NCBI GenBank assembly: GCA_031772625.1
Contig: CM062810.1
Coordinates: 872,297,650 to 872,361,649, forward strand
Reading direction: 5' to 3'
From: Pinus tabuliformis
Lineage: Eukaryota; Streptophyta; Pinopsida; Pinales; Pinaceae
Length of the DNA: 64,000 nt
The position numbers and the translations under genes were made by a program. The notes below the pieces were generated by a model. It saw nothing but the letters and a program-made list of their open reading frames with translations, had not been told where the DNA came from and did no database searches. Below, piece after piece: positions 24,530-36,209 of the stretch. Position 1 is the stretch's first letter. Each line of letters begins with the position of its first letter.

Positions 24530-25164
24530 TTACATGTTGTATGATGTCCCTGTTTATTTGGTTGTGTTGTCTTTATGCTTTGATCTTTTGTTGTTTATTC
24601 TCTACCTTGATGTTGGTCTTCACGTTGACTCTTCTTTTCACTTTGCCCTTTTAACCGATACTCTTTACCCTGACACTCTTTCATCTGGTTGGTCTGTTAC
24701 TTTTCTTTTACTGTTCTTTTTCACTTTTACTGTGCATTTTTACAGTAAGTCATTTATCTTGTCCAAACTATTTGCATCTGGTAATTTGATATTTACCATT
24801 TTCCTGTAAATTTCATCTGCTTCTGTGTACTTGGCAAAAGTGTGTTTGTTTACAAAAAGGTGTTTTACCTCATGCTGGAGGTAAAATAGGTTCTCAAATT
24901 TCTGATATAGAACCTTTCCAGTAGGCATCCCCTTCATAGAAGAATTATTTGCCTGATCCCTTGCCACCTATCTAATTCTCTTGTTGTAGTTTTCATGTGG
25001 CATCAATTTGTCATTTATCACCAAGGGATTTGGCAAACCTTTCTGCCTTGAAACATCAAACTTTACCATGAACCTGTCTATAGCCAGATGCATGGTTTGG
25101 CATTTGTCCTCAAGGTTCATCATTAAATTCCTCTTGGTGAGCACCTTTTTCACGTCTAGTATTG
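24530..25164 (-). pseudogene. Split ORF E, C-terminal segment
   Basis: This is the last part of a long minus-strand coding-like sequence of unknown family. It begins at the F insertion point (25164) and reads LDVKKVLTKRNLMMNLEDKC, then KFDVSRQKGLPNPLVIN. An in-frame TAG follows at 24970-24968, then YQKFENLFYLQHEVKHLF and LPDANSLDKINDLL up to a TAA at 24742-24740. The same frame continues as a Lys/Arg-rich tail (VKVKKNSKRKV) to about 24530 with further stops. When the 5842-bp element F and one TATTG duplication are removed, this frame joins that of 31275-31012 exactly. Confidence 0.6.
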
Positions 25165-25497
25165 TGTTGGGTCCCTATAATACTAGTGATTACCCCATTA
25201 CTATTGTAGTTATACCCCTTATTTATATTGTTGTGCCCCTATTACCCCCATATTGTTATTTCTGTGCCCCATAGAATCCCTCTATTGTTATTTTTGTGGC
25301 TTTATATTATTATTGTTAGGTCGGCTGGATTATATTGTGACTCCTTAGACTCCTATATATAGAAAGGAGGTTTTGTCATTTGTATCATCAAAGAATTGTT
25401 CATTTATGTAATGTAAAGGAGGTTGCCCCCTCGAAGAGGCTGAATTCTAAGGCGTTGATCTATCTTTTCTATCTTTTCTTGAGCTAGTTTCATAACA
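25165..25497 (+). repeat. Element F 5' LTR
   Basis: 333 bp. It has a TATATATA box at 25354-25361, preserved at the same offset (189) in the 3' LTR. Confidence 0.95.
25354..25361 (+). promoter_or_regulatory. Element F LTR TATA box
   Basis: TATATATA within CTCCTATATATAGAAAGG. It lies 189 bp into the LTR, and the copy in the 3' LTR is at 30863-30870. Confidence 0.6.
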
Positions 25498-25499
25498 TT

Positions 25500-25511
25500 T
25501 GGTATCAGAGC
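25500..25511 (+). other. Element F primer-binding site
   Basis: TGGTATCAGAGC, two bases after the 5' LTR, complementary to the 3' end of plant initiator tRNA-Met. Confidence 0.88.
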
Positions 25512-26165
25512 TTTTGATTCTAGGGTTTCGCTGCTCCAAACAGGTCATCGTGGCATTTTCGCTATAACTTTTTTTCTGTGACGTTTCAGAAGTCGCAAAA
25601 AAATTCCATTTGAGACGAAATCGCGCTGAACCTTGGGTCCGAATTTCAGATATTTTCGCGCGATATTTGCGGAGATATGATCTGAGGAAGTTGGTCTTTT
25701 TGCAGACTCCTGAATTACATTCAAAATAGGTGACTTAGGGGAAAATCGTCATAACTTTCTCTCTGGGGATCGGATTGAAATTTCGTAAGAAGGTACAGAA
25801 AGAGGACGGACTGTAGTTTCTTGTATGTGTGTTTTAGATTCAAAGGTTGAAACAGTGACTCGTGGCATGTCATACAAGTTCGCTCTGCTGAACCGGTCTA
25901 AAAGCAAGTCACTGTGGGAGATTTCACATAACTCTTCCTTGGAGAATCCAATTTGGCTCAGACTTGTGGCATTGGAAAGAGGACACAGAAGGCTACTACA
26001 GGTAGAAATTGCAGAACTGGATGATCCGAAATTACAGAGATACATCAGATTCAATATCATGCTTCTATAAAGTGAAAAAAGGTGTGTAGTTTTTTTTTTA
26101 ATTTTTGTGTAAGCTTGGTTTAACGGAATTCAAAGGGCATAGTAAAGCAATATTATCGGTAACTG

Positions 26166-29100
26166 ATGCCCCGAGGAAAGAAAATGCAAACACCTAGTAA
26201 GGAACCTGAAAGCTCTAGCATGACTCATGAAGAAGAGGAAGAAATGCTACATGATATATCAAAATTACAAGAACAAGTGCAACAAATGTCACGCTCACAA
26301 AAGCTAACAGAAGCTAAGATAAGTGGCGTGGAATCTAAGGTAAATGGTGTGGAATCTAAGATAAAGGGCATGGAAGCTAAGATGGATGATTTGAAGATAG
26401 ATTTGAAGACAGACATAGAAGAATTGAAGAAGTTGCTACAAGAAAGGGTCATTAATGGTGAAAAGGTAGTAAAGGAAACTCATGATGAGAACAAAAGAAA
26501 TGTTAATCATGATTCCATAGACGCTAATGTTGGATCGAAGAATCACCATATTCCAAAAATCGATATGAGGAAGTTTGATGGCAAGGATCCCGCCACATGG
26601 ATATTACAGATGGAGCAATTCTTCGATCTCAATAATGTGCAAAACGCACAAAAGGTACGTATGGCAGCTGTATATTTAGAACCAAATCAGTTTGTATGGT
26701 ATCAATGGCTTTTCTCTCGTAAAAAATTTATCACTTGGGCAATTTTTACAGAAGAATTGATAGCACATTATGAAGATACAAAAAGCAACACTTTTTTTAG
26801 CCAATTGATAAGTCTCAAACAAAAGGGTTCAGTAATGGAGCACATTGAGGAGTTCCAAAAATTGAACATAAGGGTAAAAGATATTCCATAGGAGCATAGG
26901 ATTGATGTGTTCATAGGGTCTTTAAAGGATAATATCCAACATGATGTTCGCCTTTGGGAACCTGATTCATTAGAAGGCATTCAGGTTAGCAAGAAAAATG
27001 GAAAGCAAAATTATGGCAACCAGGAAGCATACCACTCACAACTATAAAGACGGAAGTGTTGTTGCCCCTAGTCTTCCACAACCTATAAGGTTGACACCAC
27101 AACAATTGGAAGAAAAAAGAGCAAAAGGGCTTTGTTACAGTTGTGATAGCAAATACACTAAAGGTCATAAGTGTGCTGAGAAGAAATTATTCTACATAGA
27201 TTGTGAAGAGGAATAAGAAAAGGAGCAAGAAAGGTCAAAAGAAGAAGATATACTCCAGGAACAAAGCCTAGATGAAGAACAAATAAATCCGACCATATCT
27301 TGTAATGCATTGGCGGGAATTACCACTCCTCAAACCATCAAGATAGAAGGACAAATCAAGAAGAAAAAGGTAATAGTGTTGATTGATTCAGGAAGCACCC
27401 ACAATTTTATTCATTGTAGGGTAGCAAAAGAATTGAATTGCTTCCTATATCCAGCACCAGAGTGTCAAGTGATGATTGCAAATGGAGGAACAATAAATTG
27501 CTCTGGAAAGTGCCATAATATCAAGCTATCCATGGGAGAATATGTATTTACTAGCCCAATGCTTTCCATTCCAATGGGAGGTGCTGATGTTGTACTAGGA
27601 GTCCAATGGCTACAATCCTTGGGTACAATAGCTTTTAATTTTCAAGAACTTTTCATCAAATTTTCTACAGAAGGAAAGGAAGTTGAATTAAGGGGTATTG
27701 TAGGGAAACCAGGAAAGATAATCAGCTCTAATAGCATGACAAAGCTTCTAAAAAAGGAGCAAAGAGGTGTAATTGCACAATTATGTTCGCTAGATGTTTC
27801 CACATTGGAATAATCTATTTCTCCAGATCTCCAAAAAGTCCTGGACAATCATTCCAAGGTATTTGAAACTCCAAAAGGTCTCCCACCTATGCGTAGTCAT
27901 GATCATGCTATTCATTTGATTCCAGGAAGTGTTCCTCCAAACATCAGGCCGTACAGATATCCCTATGTCCAAAAAAGTGAAATTGAACGCATGGTTGCAG
28001 AAATGCTAGAGGCTGGTATAATTCAACCGAGTCAAAGTTCTTTCTCAGCTCCAGTAGTATTGGTGCACAAGAAGGATGGATCATGGCGCATGTGTCTGGA
28101 TTATAGGGAGATCAACAAGCTCACTATTAAAGATAAGTTCCCCATTCCTGTTATTGATGAATTACTGGATGAATTGCATGGATCAATTTACTTCACCAAT
28201 TTGGATCTTCATTCGGGATATCATCAAATCAGAATGAAGATTGAATACATTCCGAAAACAGCATTTAGAACTCATGAGGGTCATTATGAATTTTTGGTCA
28301 TGCCTTTTGGCCTTACCAATGCACCTTCAACATTTCAAGGTTTGATGAATTCAATTTTCAAACCATTCCTTATAAAATTTGTGCTAGTATTTTTTGATGA
28401 TATACTAATCTACAGCAAGTCTTGGAAGGATCATGTTGAACATGTTGACAGGGTGCTACAACTATTGGAGGAGAAACAATTATAAGCAAAAAGATCCAAA
28501 TGTTTCTTTGGAGTCCAGGAGGTGGAATATTTGGGTCATATTGTATCTCATGAAGGAGTTAAGGTAGACCCTAGCAAAATTAAAGGCATTAAGGAATGGA
28601 AAATCCCCAAATCCATAAAGCATCTGCGAGGATTTCTTGGGTTGACAGGGTATTATCGCAAGTTTGTTAAGAATTATGGGAGAATAGCAGCACCTCTAAC
28701 AACATTATTGAAGAAAGATTCATTTTCATGGACTTCGGAAGCAACAAAAGCCTTTGAAAATCTTAAAGAGGCAATGTGCCAAGCACAGGTCTTAGCTACA
28801 CCGGACTTCACAAAAACCTTTATTGTGGAATGTGATGCTTCAGGAAATGGAATTGGTGTTGTTCTAATGCAAGATGAAAGACCCATTGCTTTTGAAAGTC
28901 GTCCAATCAAGGGAAATTTTTTAAGCAAAGCTATTTATGAGAAGGAAATGTTGGCAATACTCCATGCACTTAAGAAATGGTGACCCTACCTAATGGGAAG
29001 ACACTTCAAGGTAAAAACGGATCATGATAGCCTTAAATACTTTTTAGAACAAAGATTATCCTCTGAAGAGAAACAAAAGTGGGTCACAAAGATGTTGGGT

Positions 29101-30644
29101 TATGACTTTCAAATCATCTACAAAAAAGGGAAGCAAAATGTGGTGGCAGATGCACTCTCAAGAAAGGATGAGGATGTGGAAGCATTGCTGTGTGACATTT
29201 CTATTATCCAACCAGATTGGATAAATGAAGCAAGGGAGGAATGGAAGAATGACGAAGAAGTGTGGGCACTTATTCGAAAGCTACAACAAGATTCCAGTAC
29301 TTCTGATACATTTAGCTGGCAAAATGATTCGTTATGGTACAAAGATCGCTTATTCCTCTGTAAGAATTCCCAGCTAAAACAAAAGATTCTTATGGAATTG
29401 CACACTTCTCCCTTAGGAGGGCACTCAGGATTTTTAAAAACTTACCACAGGGTTAAGAAGGAATTTTTTGGGATGGCCTTAAATCAGATATTCAAAAGTT
29501 TGTGGTGGAATGTTTGGTTTGCCAGCAAAATAAAGTTGAAACAATTAAGACACCAGGTCTATTACAACCTTTATCCATTCCAAGCCAACATTGGGAGGAG
29601 GTTTCAATGGATTTTATCACAGGTTTACCCAAGTCTGAGGGAAAGAGTGTCATCATGGTGGTAGTTGACAGACTTACCAAGTATGCACACTTTTGTGCAT
29701 TATCACATCCATTTAAAGCCAGTACAGTTTCTACTGCATTTATGGAAACAGTTCAAAAGCTACATGGAAACCCAAAGATTATTGTAAGTGACAGAGATCC
29801 CATTTTCACTGGAAATTTTTGGACAGAATTATTTTCTTGTCTTGGTACTCAGTTAACTCATAGCTCATCTTATCATCCTCAATCTGATGGGAAAACTGAG
29901 ATAGTAAACAAATGTTTGGAAGGATATCTTCGTTGCTTTGTATCTGATAAACAGACACAATGGGTCAAATGGTTGCCTCTGGCTGAATGGTGGTATAACA
30001 CTTCCTTCCATACAGCAACAAAAATGACCCCATTTATGGCACTTTATGGGTATCAACCACCATCCATCACATCATATTTAAGAGAAAATTCTAAGGTTCA
30101 GGCAGTGGAACATCACATCGAACATCAACAACAAGTCCTCTAACTCTTAAAGGATAACCTCATGTTGGCACAAAATAGAATGAAACAACAGGCAGATCAA
30201 CATCGCAGTGAAAGAAGTTTTGATGTAGGTGATTGGGTATTCCTACGGCTACAACCATATAAGCAAATGTCCCTAAAGCAAGCTAAGAAGGATAATAAAT
30301 TATCACCAAAGTATTATGGTCCGTACAAGGTGTTGCAAAAGATTGGTACTATGGCATACAAATTGGAGCTTCCTGCAGCTTCTCGATTGCACCCAGTTTT
30401 CCATGTTTCATGTTTAAAGAAGGTTATAGGTGACAAGCTCCCAATTCAAACAATATTGCCAGAACTTGACGAGGAAGGAAAAATTATATTGGAACCGGAA
30501 GCAGTCACAGAAACAAGAACTCGACAGCTACGAAATCGATCAATTTCAGAGTATCTTATCAAGTGGAAGAACTTATCCGCTGAAGATTCCACATGGGAGG
30601 ATGAGAATTTTATGCAGAAGTATCCAGAACTACTCAAGCATTGA
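26166..30644 (+). pseudogene. Element F gag-pol (broken)
   Basis: Start is the ATG at 26166 (MPRGKKMQTPS). Gag has a coiled-coil-like repeat (KISGVESKVNGVESKIKG) and then the capsid-like part (FDGKDPATWILQMEQFF). Later blocks are a Cys/His knuckle CYSCDSKYTKGHKC (about 27131-27172), protease with DSG (LIDSGSTHNF, about 27381), and RT with FFDD ([10 protein letters not shown], about 28386-28415). RNase H (VECDASGNGIGVVL, then KTDHDSLKYF) is followed by integrase (MDFITGLPKS; IIVSDRDPIF; SDGKTEIVN) and a chromodomain (EYLIKWKNLSAEDSTWED, about 30550). Stops lie at 26889, 27214, 27811, 28483, 28981 and about 30141, with frame changes near 26980 and 29475. The active-site residues themselves look intact. 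Confidence 0.93.
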
Positions 30645-30660
30645 GGACAACACTTTTTTG

Positions 30661-30671
30661 AAGGAGAGGGG
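30661..30671 (+). other. Element F polypurine tract
   Basis: AAGGAGAGGGG immediately upstream of CA and the 3' LTR start at 30674. Confidence 0.85.
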
Positions 30672-30673
30672 CA

Positions 30674-31006
30674 TGTTGGGTCCCTATAATACTAGTGATT
30701 ACCCCATTACTATTGTATTTATACCACTTATTTATATTGTTGTGCCCCTATTACCCCCATATTGTTATTTCTGTGCCCCATAGAATCCCTCTATTGTTAT
30801 TTTTGTGGCTTTATATTATTATTGTTAGGTCGGCTGGATTATATTGTGACTCCTTAGACTCCTATATATAGAAAGGAGGTTTTGTCATTTGTATCATCAA
30901 AGAATTGTTCATTTATGTAATGTAAAGGAGGTTGCCCCCTCGAAGAGGCTGAATTCTAAGGCGTTGATCTATCTTTTCTGTCTTTTCTTGAGCTGGTTTC
31001 ATAACA
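30674..31006 (+). repeat. Element F 3' LTR
   Basis: 333 bp, nearly identical to the 5' LTR, followed by the TATTG target duplication. Confidence 0.95.
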
Positions 31007-31280
31007 TATTGTGCCAGTCCGGTCAGCTATGTCCAACTCCTACAATTCATATTTATTTTTAGAGTTAAGGAAGTGGATTATTCTGGTGGCTTCTTCTGGC
31101 ATGTCTCCAAGTTCAGCCTTAACTCTTTGTATTGCTTCTATAGCCTCTTTGACTAAGTCACTTTGTTCAAAGATGACTTGAATGAATGGCCAAATATCAT
31201 TGACAAGGTCAATGATATTGGCCCATAGTTGTTCTTTAGCTTGGCCAGGTAGCTCATTTAATGTTAGTTCTTTCTCTAAG
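31007..31280 (-). pseudogene. Split ORF E, middle segment
   Basis: On the minus strand this starts at the D target duplication CTAAG (31276-31280) and ends at the F target duplication TATTG (31007-31011). It encodes EKELTLNELPGQAKEQLW, then NDIWPFIQVIFEQ and VKEAIEAIQRVKAELGDMPE. One TAG sits at 31042-31040, after NKYEL. It looks helical and acidic, with no motif I recognise. Both edges join the other two segments in the same frame when the insertions are removed. Confidence 0.6.
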
Positions 31281-31331
31281 TGATCCAAGATCTTTTTCTT
31301 ATAGATGTATTAAAGAATTACATGCATAAAT
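31281..31331 (-). repeat. Element D 3' LTR, part 1
   Basis: First 51 bp (TGATCCAAGATC...) of the left LTR, matching 41470-41520. Element C inserted at its end; TAAAT (31327-31331) is duplicated at 37895-37899. Confidence 0.88.
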
Positions 31332-33017
31332 TGTTGGAAATAATACTGAGAGGGGGGGGTGAATCAGTATTATCAGATCATTAAAACTTTTTCAATGCTC
31401 AGAAACATATACGCTACTTCCGTTAAGTGAACCCGCGTGTACACGCTACTGTGTCTAAAGAAACCAACGTATATCCAGAAATCTTATGATTCAGTTAGCT
31501 TAGTCTTCAGTAAATACATCAGATCATTATTAAGCATATTAACAGTAAACAGGTGCAGAATAACAGAACAGAACATCACACAAGAGCCACACACATGAAC
31601 ACAAAGATATAAGGTGGAAACCCAATGTGGGTGAAAACCACCTGCTGCAAGTCATCTCAATCTTCTTCTTAATAAGAAAATCCTTTTACAATATTTGTAC
31701 TGGTGCAGTCTTATACCAGTATAGGAGCTACAACCCCCTTTGCTCTTGTACTAGCCGATCCATTTACTAGTACGCAGGCTGCTACCTGCTACAATGCTCC
31801 AAAGATCTCCTTTAGCTTTTGTACTAGCTTAGATACTAGTACGTAGGTGCTTGCCTACAATCTTCTCACCTTCAGGTACCACGTTTCATCAATTTTCAGA
31901 CTGGATACACTGAAGCACAACACATAATCTGAAAGGCCACTTTTCATCCAATTTTCATACTGGACCCATAACTATCATTGAAGCTCAAAGCAATCATCAA
32001 ACCCTGAATCACTGAAACCCTATTAACAACAGTCACCAGAACACAGAGCAGACACAGAACTCTGTAATAACCATCAGATCCATCTGCAACTTCAAATATC
32101 AAGCTTTACAATGTATACGCTACTTCGATGAATCAAACCCGCGTGTATATGCGCTTTTGCCAAAGACAACCCGCGTACAAATCTAAAATAATTTCTCTTA
32201 ACTTGCAGCTGTACCAGACATCAGTCATACTCATAACACTTATAGAACAATACATGCGTCAGTATGTAGATCTAGAATAAGCATCATAAAGATAGTTCAT
32301 TTCAAACCATTTGATCCCGATCTCTCCTTAGATCTTGTTCTCCATCAACCGGTGAGATCTCTCCTTAGCTCAGATCAAGCAATGCATCATCAACCCATAA
32401 CCCTGCATACTGGATCTAATGCTTCATCAGATATTCAAGACATTTCAGATACACTTGCCTAATGATTTCCTTCTCCTTATATAGCCTTAGGCCTTGTTCA
32501 ATACCAAGGGCCACAACCATAGGAATCCAATACCATCAACTTCAAAACTAGGGATCAACACGTCCGTCGAGACACCAAGGTCCAAAACCATAGGCACAAC
32601 TTCCAAGGAATAACCGCCGTGGACCAAAGATAGGTTTTCCATATACACGCTCTTTTACTGAAGCAAACCTGCGTGTACACGCGACTTGGGCTTAATGAAC
32701 CTGCGTGTATGAACTTTCTCTTCTTCTTATAGTCTGATCATCAATTCCTTGCTGCTGTCCTTCTGCACTATGATTTCTCATCAGTGTGGTTTGCCATCAA
32801 GGACAACACTTGTCTCATAATGCCAACAATCTCCCCCTTTAGACTTGATGGCAAAGCTAACTTGTCACACTTAGAACTATCATCTGATTCCTTTGAGCCG
32901 TCCTCCATTAGTCACATCTGATATCTCTTCTGAAGATTCATCCAGTTATACATAAGTGAGATATTCTTCTATGAGAGGGTTGCCATCAAGTACAACACAT
33001 GCATCATAATGCCAACA
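31332..33017 (-). repeat. Element C 3' LTR
   Basis: 1686 bp. It holds three palindromic modules (31408, 32113, 32640), a hairpin at 31612-31643, and a minus-strand TATA-like GCTATATAAG at 32476-32485. Confidence 0.95.
31612..31643 (-). other. Hairpin in element C LTR
   Basis: AGGTGG (31612-31617) can pair with CCACCT (31638-31643), with an inner ACCCA/TGGGT stem. The identical copy in the other LTR is at 36490-36521, and a related GGTGG...CCACC hairpin occurs at 62965-62997. Confidence 0.65.
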
Positions 33018-33029
33018 ATCTCCCCCTTT
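33018..33029 (-). other. Element C polypurine tract
   Basis: On the minus strand AAAGGGGGAGAT abuts the LTR start TGTTGG. A second near-copy with the following LTR-like sequence lies about 180 bp inside the LTR. Confidence 0.85.
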
Positions 33030-34840
33030 GGACTTGATGGCAACAACACCAAATCACTCTCCCCCTTTGACATCAAGGGCAAAGGGTGGACCAGGATATT
33101 CTCTTCCTTTGCTGAATCATTCCACTGTCCATACTCCCCCTGAGTACCTGCTGAAATCTCTGAATAATCTCCCCCTTTGTATATGCCAAGGTGTACCAAT
33201 CTGTCCATGCTCCCTCTGAGTACATGCTGAATCTCTGTACCGCTGAAGTGTGCTGTTCATGCTCTTCCTGACTGTAGGCAAGATCTACAAAAGATGTTCT
33301 TCAAGAAGAACATGACTCTATACATCATAAAAGACCTTCCTATCACCAAAGACTCATACATACATCCATCTCTCAACTAAGTGAGGATATACAAACATTG
33401 ACTCATCCACCCAACCAAGTGGGAATACATCAAAAGTTTACAGATGACAACCAATCATATTGCATCAATCATCCCAGGCATAGTGGGGAAACCAAAATAG
33501 GCCGTTACATGACCTTGACACCATGAAAGAGATACCATGACATAGACACGAAATATCTAAAGTAAGACTTATGAATGTCACCAATAGCATCTGATAATCA
33601 CCATTCAGATCAGCAACCAAGAGATCCTTCTGTTCTCCTTTTGCCTTTGTTCCACCTGAATCAACAACAAATGTGAACTAGAACCAAAGGCTTTAAGATA
33701 ATGCCAACAATGCATCATTGGAAGATTATCTGCTCCCCCTGAACCTGTGCCAGATGATCTCTGTCAGACCCATATCAGACTTTCTGCAACCAACATCTGT
33801 CCCTGTTGATTTCCTTCAAAATTCCATATACACGTCTGTATCCACATAAACAAGCGTATATACGCGGATAGGCCTTATGAAACTCGCGTACAACCATTTT
33901 CACATCAACAACCTGTAAATGTCCTGCAGCAAGGTATGTATGAACATAGATGTCAACTTCTCCTTTTAAACATCATCATGAAATCATTCACATTACATGT
34001 GAAACCACCATAGCCATTACATCAACGTCAAGATCTTCATGATCCAAGTATCATTACTTGGGAACATCTACATCAATCAACATATGTAAGTATCAACCTA
34101 TCATCATATGAACTCATCACCATGTCTCCAACAAAGCAACTTTGAGTAGTCATCCATGTATCAGCACTATGTATCTTGAGCTCAAGCTCATTTGACAAAA
34201 CTTCTTGATATCATCACCAGCAACAATCCTTATCCACAAGAGTGCCTACATCATAACTGTATGATGCATATGACAACAACAGTATATAAGTGATTCATCA
34301 TCAAATGAGGAAGACGTGTATTCAAGCTTTGTACTTCTCCTTGTCCTTATGAAGATCACCATGTAAGCACCATATATGCATCATCAAGAAATCAACCATA
34401 AATCTGATCTGATCATTAACTATGTAACCCCAAGAGTCATATGAGAGTTTATCATAGATAACTCACAACCACATCATAGCAAGATATATCATTTAGCCAT
34501 ATAAGAATCATCACCAAGGATTATTAACCATAATGCCAACAATGAATTATTAAAGGCATATGCTCCCCCTCAACCAGTGCCATCTGTTAGTTCTGATCAT
34601 GCATATATCAACAATAAGCATCAAAACATCATCATCCTCAAGTTAGGATCAAAAACACTTCTAGACATCATACAAGTAACAAAACATTTCCACACATCCT
34701 CAGCAGACTGTAACCAATAGAGCAAATAACAGACTGAATCATATCAGATCCTTTTTCTGATCCTGTCCCCACTGCTTTTCCTCAGACTGACATATACGCG
34801 ACTTTGCAGTGTCTAACTCGCGTATATACGCGACTTCCCT
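33030..34840 (-). other. Element C non-coding internal region
   Basis: No gene in 1.8 kb. It contains several CTCCCCCT tracts (near 33058, 33136, 33170, 33733 and 34562; AGGGGGAG on the element strand). ATAATGCCAACAAT copies also recur, as do two palindromic modules (33824-33893 and 34791-34859). A missing pol may once have filled this space. Confidence 0.7.
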
Positions 34841-36169
34841 TTAAGTAACTTGCGTATGAGATTCAGAATACTGAAGTTTTACTCTTTCAGCTCCCCCTGA
34901 GTTTGATATGTCTGTGCTGTGCTGTGTCTCAGTACATTGTGCTGACTGTACTTCCTTCTTCCTCCATATCTTCAAGTGTGATGAGGTTTTCTCCTTTCGG
35001 TGTGATGTCCATCCTTTGTTCCTGCATTCCTTTGCTATATGTCCAAGCTTGTTACATGCATAACATCTAACATGTTTCATGTTCCTCCTGTAGCAATCAG
35101 CAGCTTTGTGACCATACATATTGCAAGCAAAGCAATATCCATTAAAGTACCTTGATTGAGATGACCTGTCCGCATAATAGTCTTGAACTCTTCTTCTTCT
35201 ACATCTAGCTGCAACATGTCCAAGATTATGACATACATAACATTCAACTTTATTCATAGGAGGAGTAAAAGATTTTCTTTGAGGAGTCTCTTTCCTTGAT
35301 TGTTGATGGGGTTGACCTTTCATCTCCTTGTTGATCATTTTAGATTTCTCTTTAGAGTTCCTTGCCTCACCTTGTGAACTAGATTCACCTTCAACAGATT
35401 CATGAAAACCAAGTCCAGTCTTGATAGCAGGAGACCTTTGACTACTAAGAATATCATCCAAGACTTTAGAACTATCTTGAAATCATAAAAGCTTATCCTT
35501 TTCTTCTATTTTACCTTTCAAGATATTTACCTCAACTTGAAGTTGTTCCTCCTTTTCTAGACATTGCTTCTTCATGTCTTCTCCATCTTTCCTTCCTTCT
35601 TCCAACTGATGCCTTAGTTTGAGAATCTCCTTTTCTTGTTCTTCATTCAGATCCTGCTGCATTTGACGAACTCGAAAGGCACATTCTAGTTGATATTTTA
35701 AGCTGGTGACTTCGTTTTCTTGTTTTGCAATAGCTTGGAGTAGATCTGTATTCTTCTTCTTTGATTCTTCAAGATCTTCCTTTAGTGAGAGGATCGTGAC
35801 TTCAAGACTTTCATAATAACTGGATCGATCTTTGAGCTCCTTGATTGTTGTGTTCTTTTCAATGACTTCATTTCTTAGAGATGTTGCTTCAACCTGCATC
35901 TTTTGATACCTTTCTTGCTCACCCATAAAAGCATGTTCAGTAGTTTCACTATCACTTCCATCATTTTCATAAGGAAATATAGCAGGAACATCAGAGGATA
36001 ACACATTCATACCTGATAATGATTCTGAATCTGATTCTGAATCTGAAGAACTTCTTATACCTAATCCCCAATCGACTCTCCCACTGTCATAGATCTTCTG
36101 AGATGTCTTCTTCTTCTTATGAGCTTTCCTCTTAAGTTTCTTTCCCATTGTTCCACGGATCTCCTTCAA
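34841..36169 (-). pseudogene. Element C gag-like protein with one in-frame stop
   Basis: A single minus-strand frame of 443 codons starts at 36169 (MKEIRGTMGKKLKRK). A basic N-terminus and a Ser/Asp/Glu-rich segment (SSSDSESDSESL) precede a long coiled coil (about residues 85-225, rich in Glu/Lys/Leu heptads). One TGA at 35485-35483 interrupts it. It continues with SQRSPAIKTGLGFHE and then three CCHC knuckles: CYVCHNLGHVAARC, CFACNMYGHKAADC and CYACNKLGHIAKEC (about 35245-35035). The LGF-plus-triple-knuckle layout resembles the C-terminal half of Ty1/copia gag. The usual gag N-terminal domain is not obvious, so the coding part may be 5'-shortened. No protease or pol follows. Confidence 0.82.
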
Positions 36170-36189
36170 GCGATCAAGCTTCTACCAAA

Positions 36190-36207
36190 GGACCTGCTCT
36201 GATACCA
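36190..36207 (-). other. Element C primer-binding site
   Basis: On the minus strand TGGTATCAGAGCAGGTCC begins two bases after the 5' LTR, the form complementary to initiator tRNA-Met. Confidence 0.9.
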
Positions 36208-36209
36208 AT

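Larger units (their letters stand above)
25165..31006 (+). mobile_element. Element F: Ty3/gypsy chromovirus, 5842 bp
   Basis: Two 333-bp LTRs (TGTTGGGTCC...CATAACA) differ at about four positions (about 1.2%). Perfect TATTG target duplications lie at 25160-25164 and 31007-31011. A tRNA-iMet-type primer-binding site follows the 5' LTR, and a polypurine tract precedes the 3' LTR. Gag, protease, RT, RNase H, integrase and a C-terminal chromodomain occur in the Ty3/gypsy order. Short LTRs and the chromodomain suggest a Reina-like chromovirus. The polyprotein has about six stops and two frameshifts, so the copy cannot be autonomous. It inserted in split ORF E. Confidence 0.95.
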
